Source of the DNA: Sporosarcina luteola
GTDB lineage: Bacteria > Bacillota > Bacilli > Bacillales_A > Planococcaceae
Reading direction: 5' to 3'
NCBI GenBank assembly: GCA_014204635.1
Contig: JACHLS010000013.1
Span: 62,001-126,000 of the forward strand
DNA length: 64,000 bases
Shown here: piece by piece, positions 61,576 through 64,000 of the stretch
How positions within the stretch are numbered: the first letter of the stretch is position 1
Layout: each line of letters begins with the position of its first letter
Notes under the pieces: model-generated
The model's input: the letters and a program-made list of their open reading frames with translations, nothing else
Databases searched by the model: none
What the model was told of the DNA's origin: nothing
Position numbers and translations under genes: made by a program

Positions 61576-62031
61576 TTAATAGGTTCTCTTTTGTCCTTTT
61601 TTCACATACTCCCAATCAATTTCTACATTTTGACGTACCCTATGCAGAAGCTGATAAATGGTTTCAATTTCTTCATCAGAAAACCCGGCTAACGCAACTT
61701 GATTTGAATGGTCATTTTCCTGTTTGATAATTGGATAAATTGCCTTTCCCTTTTCTGTAGGAAACAATTTTTTTATTTTTTTGTTCTGTTCATCGTCTCG
61801 CTTTTCAATAAAACCGTTTGTTTCGAGTTTTTTAATTGCGCGGGAAGCTGTCGTACGATCCACTTTGATCATTTCCGCGACTTTTTCTTGAATGATTCCC
61901 GGATTTTCACATACCCGTACTAAGTACAGATACTGCCCTTTCGTCAACTCAACCTCTTTAAACTCTAAATTACTTATCGAATCCAATGCTCTTGCGATCA
62001 TGCCGATTTCACGAAGAATTTCCTTCATCAT
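61576..62031 (-). CDS. MarR-family transcriptional regulator
   Basis: A 151-residue MarR protein with the winged helix VCENPGIIQEKVAEMIKVDR, TTASRAIKKLETNGFIEKRD and LFPTEKGKAIYP. It probably represses its own operon with paiA; two related sequence elements lie in its promoter region. Confidence 0.9.
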   Translation of the reverse strand: MMKEILREIGMIARALDSISNLEFKEVELTKGQYLYLVRVCENPGIIQEKVAEMIKVDRTTASRAIKKLETNGFIEKRDDEQNKKIKKLFPTEKGKAIYPIIKQENDHSNQVALAGFSDEEIETIYQLLHRVRQNVEIDWEYVKKGQKRTY

Positions 62032-62047
62032 AAGCTCCTAGTATTTT

Positions 62048-62108
62048 ATTGTAATTGCAACAATGTATAATCTTATTTTATATATTTTTAGTTGCATTTG
62101 CAACAATA
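62048..62108 (-). promoter_or_regulatory. Promoter with two TTGCAACAAT elements (likely MarR operator)
   Basis: TTGCAACAAT occurs on the plus strand at 62056-62065 and 62099-62108. The second is part of the palindrome GTTGCA-TT-TGCAAC (62091-62104). On the minus strand a TTGCAA and TAAAAT pair with 17-bp spacing overlaps the second copy. Confidence 0.6.
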
Positions 62109-62149
62109 ATTAGTGTTTTTTTATCGCAAGTCAAACGTCATCCACACCA

Positions 62150-62830
62150 TTGAGAATTGCTGAGAGAAATAATGCCTACTATATGATCTGTGGGTTCATC
62201 ATGCTCATCGTGCCCCCATGTACGGACTGGTACAGATTTTTACTGGATTACCAAAAGGAAACGTGGCAGTCTCGACGGATATCCTTCCGCTCAATTTGAT
62301 TTTGAAGGTCATCCTGCTGCCGATTTACATTCTTATTTTTGGGGGAACGTCAGGTATGATAGATGGCTAAGATTCTATTGGACAACATAGTGACCGTATT
62401 ATTCATGCAGTTTGACTAAGCTTTTCTAACACAACAGTTTTGAAAGAAGAAGTCGTTTGGCGAAAGTCTCTTTACTAAGCTGAACTGGCTGCTGGTCATT
62501 TTTCTCAGTCTGGCCATTATGGCAATGCTCACTTCACAAGGACAATTATTGCTCACTAACGCAGATGTATTATGGCAAATCATTCTACCTTTCTTAGTCT
62601 TTTTTCTCATTAACTTTGTTGGTAGTCAAAAGGCTGGAAAACTTATGAACTTTTCCCGGTCTGACAGTACGAGCCTAACCTTTACGACGTTAGCAAGAAA
62701 TTCACCAACCGCTCTCGCCATTGCGATGACCGCCTTCCCAAACGAGCCTCCGCTCGCTTTGACACCAGCGTTCTGCCCTTTATTGGAATTGCCTCTGCTC
62801 GCTCTCGTTGCACAAGTAATTCTAGAGCTT
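62150..62830 (+). pseudogene. ACR3-type/bile acid:sodium symporter family permease, decayed
   Basis: Protein-like stretches in changing frames match an ACR3-like arsenite/anion permease. From about 62170: NAYYMICGFIMLIVPPCTDWY; then NVAVSTDILPLNLILKVILL in another frame, and after a gap ANADVLWQIILPFLVF-like sequence (62519 on: LTNADVLWQIILPFLVFFLI) with TLARNSPTALAIAMTAFP. The N-terminal part is missing and at least two frameshifts are present. The 3' end runs without a stop into an IS fragment. Confidence 0.72.
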
Positions 62831-62842
62831 TTTAATAAGGAA

Positions 62843-63236
62843 AAAGATCTTACTCGAAGCGGTTCCTATATGAAAGACGAACGGACCAAGCAGCTCGCCT
62901 ATTCCTTCCATGCAGCGACGGACGAAAAGGGATTCGTGCTTGCGAGCGTGGTGACTCCAGGTAATGTCCATGATAGCCATATACTCGAGGCATTGGTACA
63001 AAAAAATCATGGACGTTACCGGACGACTATGAAGGAAGGATACCGGCAGTATACCTCGACACCAACCATTTGTGCGGCATTCCGGGTATCGGTAAAAATC
63101 AACAGAAGATCATTCAGCGTTATATCTGGCATATACACCTGGATGTAGCGTCATGCAGGCGATGCTAACTTTTGCAGCTCTGAATCTGAAGAAACTGGTC
63201 AGCCAAACGTGGAGAGCGCCACCTATGGCATAAGAT
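62843..63236 (+). mobile_element. Fragment of an IS1182-like transposase
   Basis: The sequence encodes GSYMKDERTKQLAYSFHAAT, then GFVLASVVTPGNVHDSHILE, and after frameshifts a C-terminal MQAMLTFAALNLKKLVSQTW ending at about 63225. These are IS1182-type DDE transposase segments. The N-terminal half, the central part and the inverted repeats are missing or not found. It is joined in frame to the decayed permease gene. Confidence 0.75.
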
Positions 63237-63602
63237 AAGCAAAACGGAAGAAGAAAGGACTCTTTTCGGTAAGAAAATTAGCACAAAAAGGAAAAGGGCA
63301 GGAAATCAAATTGATTTCCTGCCCTTTTGTCTACATCTCAGAGGAAATATACTATCCGTGTATTCCTCTTCTTTGTTATATATTTACTCTATAAAAATAT
63401 CTGATCCAAGATCTTCTCAAATGGTTATGATTGTTCACGAGAGAAAATGCTTGCCTCGATACATTTTTTAGTTGGCGCACATTATTTTGCAACTGTTTAT
63501 TACTAGTTCCGTCTGAAGCAGACATGGCATTGCAGATAGGTCATTTACGCCTTCTATTACTTTACCTTATTTACTTGGATTGCGTGGATATGACTCGATT
63601 CC
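63231..63602. other. Intergenic region after the IS fragment
   Basis: Holds one strong hairpin (63292-63328). Otherwise no gene or repeat is supported. Confidence 0.45.
63292..63328. terminator. Perfect palindromic terminator
   Basis: The 18-nt arm 63292-63309 is the exact complement of 63311-63328, with A-rich and T-rich ends. It can terminate in both directions. Confidence 0.85.
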
Positions 63603-64000
63603 TTAATTAATCGTAAGTAACCCTTTTTTTATTGCTGTAACTACGGCACCAACTCGAGAATCCACTTCTAGTTTACTAATAATGGAGGAAATATGGTGTT
63701 CAACAGTCCTTTTACTCACAAATAATTCGGAACTAATCTCTTTATTTGATTTGTCTTTTGCTATTAAGCTTAATACTTCTAATTCTTTTGGTGTGAGCAT
63801 TTCATCTTTTCGATCGACATTTGTTTTTGGAAATATTTTGTATCCTAAATGAACTTGTTTGATGGTTGTTAGTAGTATTTCATTTGATTTATCTTTTGAA
63901 ACAAAAGCACTTGCTCCAATTCGATATGCAGCTTCGATATATTCTTCACTATCATAACCTGATAAAATGATAACCGATAGTTGAGGCATGAACTCTAAGA
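63603..64000 (-). CDS. NarL/LuxR-family response regulator, C-terminal part (cut by window end)
   Basis: The visible 132 codons cover the end of a receiver domain (PQLSVIILSGYDSEEYIEAA, ASAFVSKDKSNE with the conserved Lys) and a complete LuxR helix-turn-helix: LTPKELEVLSLIAKDKSNKE, ISSELFVSKRTVEHHISSII. The frame stays open to base 64000, so the start and the phospho-acceptor Asp lie outside. Its kinase would be expected next to it. Confidence 0.88.
   Translation of the reverse strand, partial: LEFMPQLSVIILSGYDSEEYIEAAYRIGASAFVSKDKSNEILLTTIKQVHLGYKIFPKTNVDRKDEMLTPKELEVLSLIAKDKSNKEISSELFVSKRTVEHHISSIISKLEVDSRVGAVVTAIKKGLLTIN

Noticed and set aside
62519..63148. Novel 209-residue fusion protein
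   Set aside because: It is the accidental junction of a decayed permease and a transposase fragment, with frameshifts on both sides.

Overview
The window is a chromosomal stretch of a low-G+C Gram-positive, endospore-lineage bacterium (Bacillales). The gene families and the many strong AGGAGG ribosome binding sites fit Planococcaceae such as Sporosarcina, but the genus is an inference. Evidence for the group: a complete dltXABCD operon, FapR-type operators in front of fabH and plsC, a T-box leader, PaiA, a Btr-like AraC regulator in a Fur-controlled siderophore operon, and many TTG/GTG starts with consensus Shine-Dalgarno sequences. No rRNA, tRNA or CRISPR array was seen.

Layout. 0.1-7 kb: DJ-1/PfpI protein, HAD phosphatase, a frameshifted vanW, a T-box-controlled GNAT acetyltransferase, FapR-controlled fabH, a 41-bp tandem repeat, and a small NAD-binding/GNAT/HXXEE operon. 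7-13 kb: a CotH-type cell-surface cluster without cotH (beta-helix carbohydrate-binding lipoprotein, response regulator, histidine kinase, VTC-domain protein, DUF4956 membrane protein). 13-15 kb: a four-gene XRE/membrane-protein operon behind a perfect palindrome. 15-21 kb: plsC, dltXABCD and a decayed LOG-family gene. 21-28 kb: an ABC exporter of the FtsX/MacB type with a TetR regulator, a nucleotidyltransferase, and a divergent vitamin B6 kinase/ECF transporter pair. 28-33 kb: an eroded region with a secreted-protein pseudogene and a prophage relic (lysin, repressor, ImmA protease, all broken), followed by two AT-rich genes of unknown role. 33-40 kb: an Lgt paralogue and a six-gene siderophore uptake operon under a Fur box. 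40-58 kb: mostly single genes (acetyltransferases, methyltransferases, hydrolases, regulators, small membrane proteins), several inactivated. 58-62 kb: a BsuPI-like lipoprotein, an ABC-F resistance gene with a two-peptide leader, and paiA with a MarR regulator. 62-64 kb: remains of an ACR3-type permease run into an IS1182-like transposase fragment, then a NarL-type response regulator cut by the window end.

How parts work together. The OmpR-type regulator at 9.6 kb very probably binds pairs of 11-bp repeats (core TTAAGGTT). These lie at the same distance from the -10 box in front of both the carbohydrate-binding gene and the VTC/DUF4956 genes, and a third repeat array lies upstream of dlt. FapR sites tie fabH and plsC to lipid supply. 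The ABC-F gene has a leader peptide with the macrolide-arrest motif RLR, an attenuator terminator and a second leader peptide at mutually exclusive hairpins.

The window holds about a dozen inactivated genes. Several breaks sit in homopolymers or short repeats, so either genome decay, phase variation or uncorrected sequencing indels must be considered.
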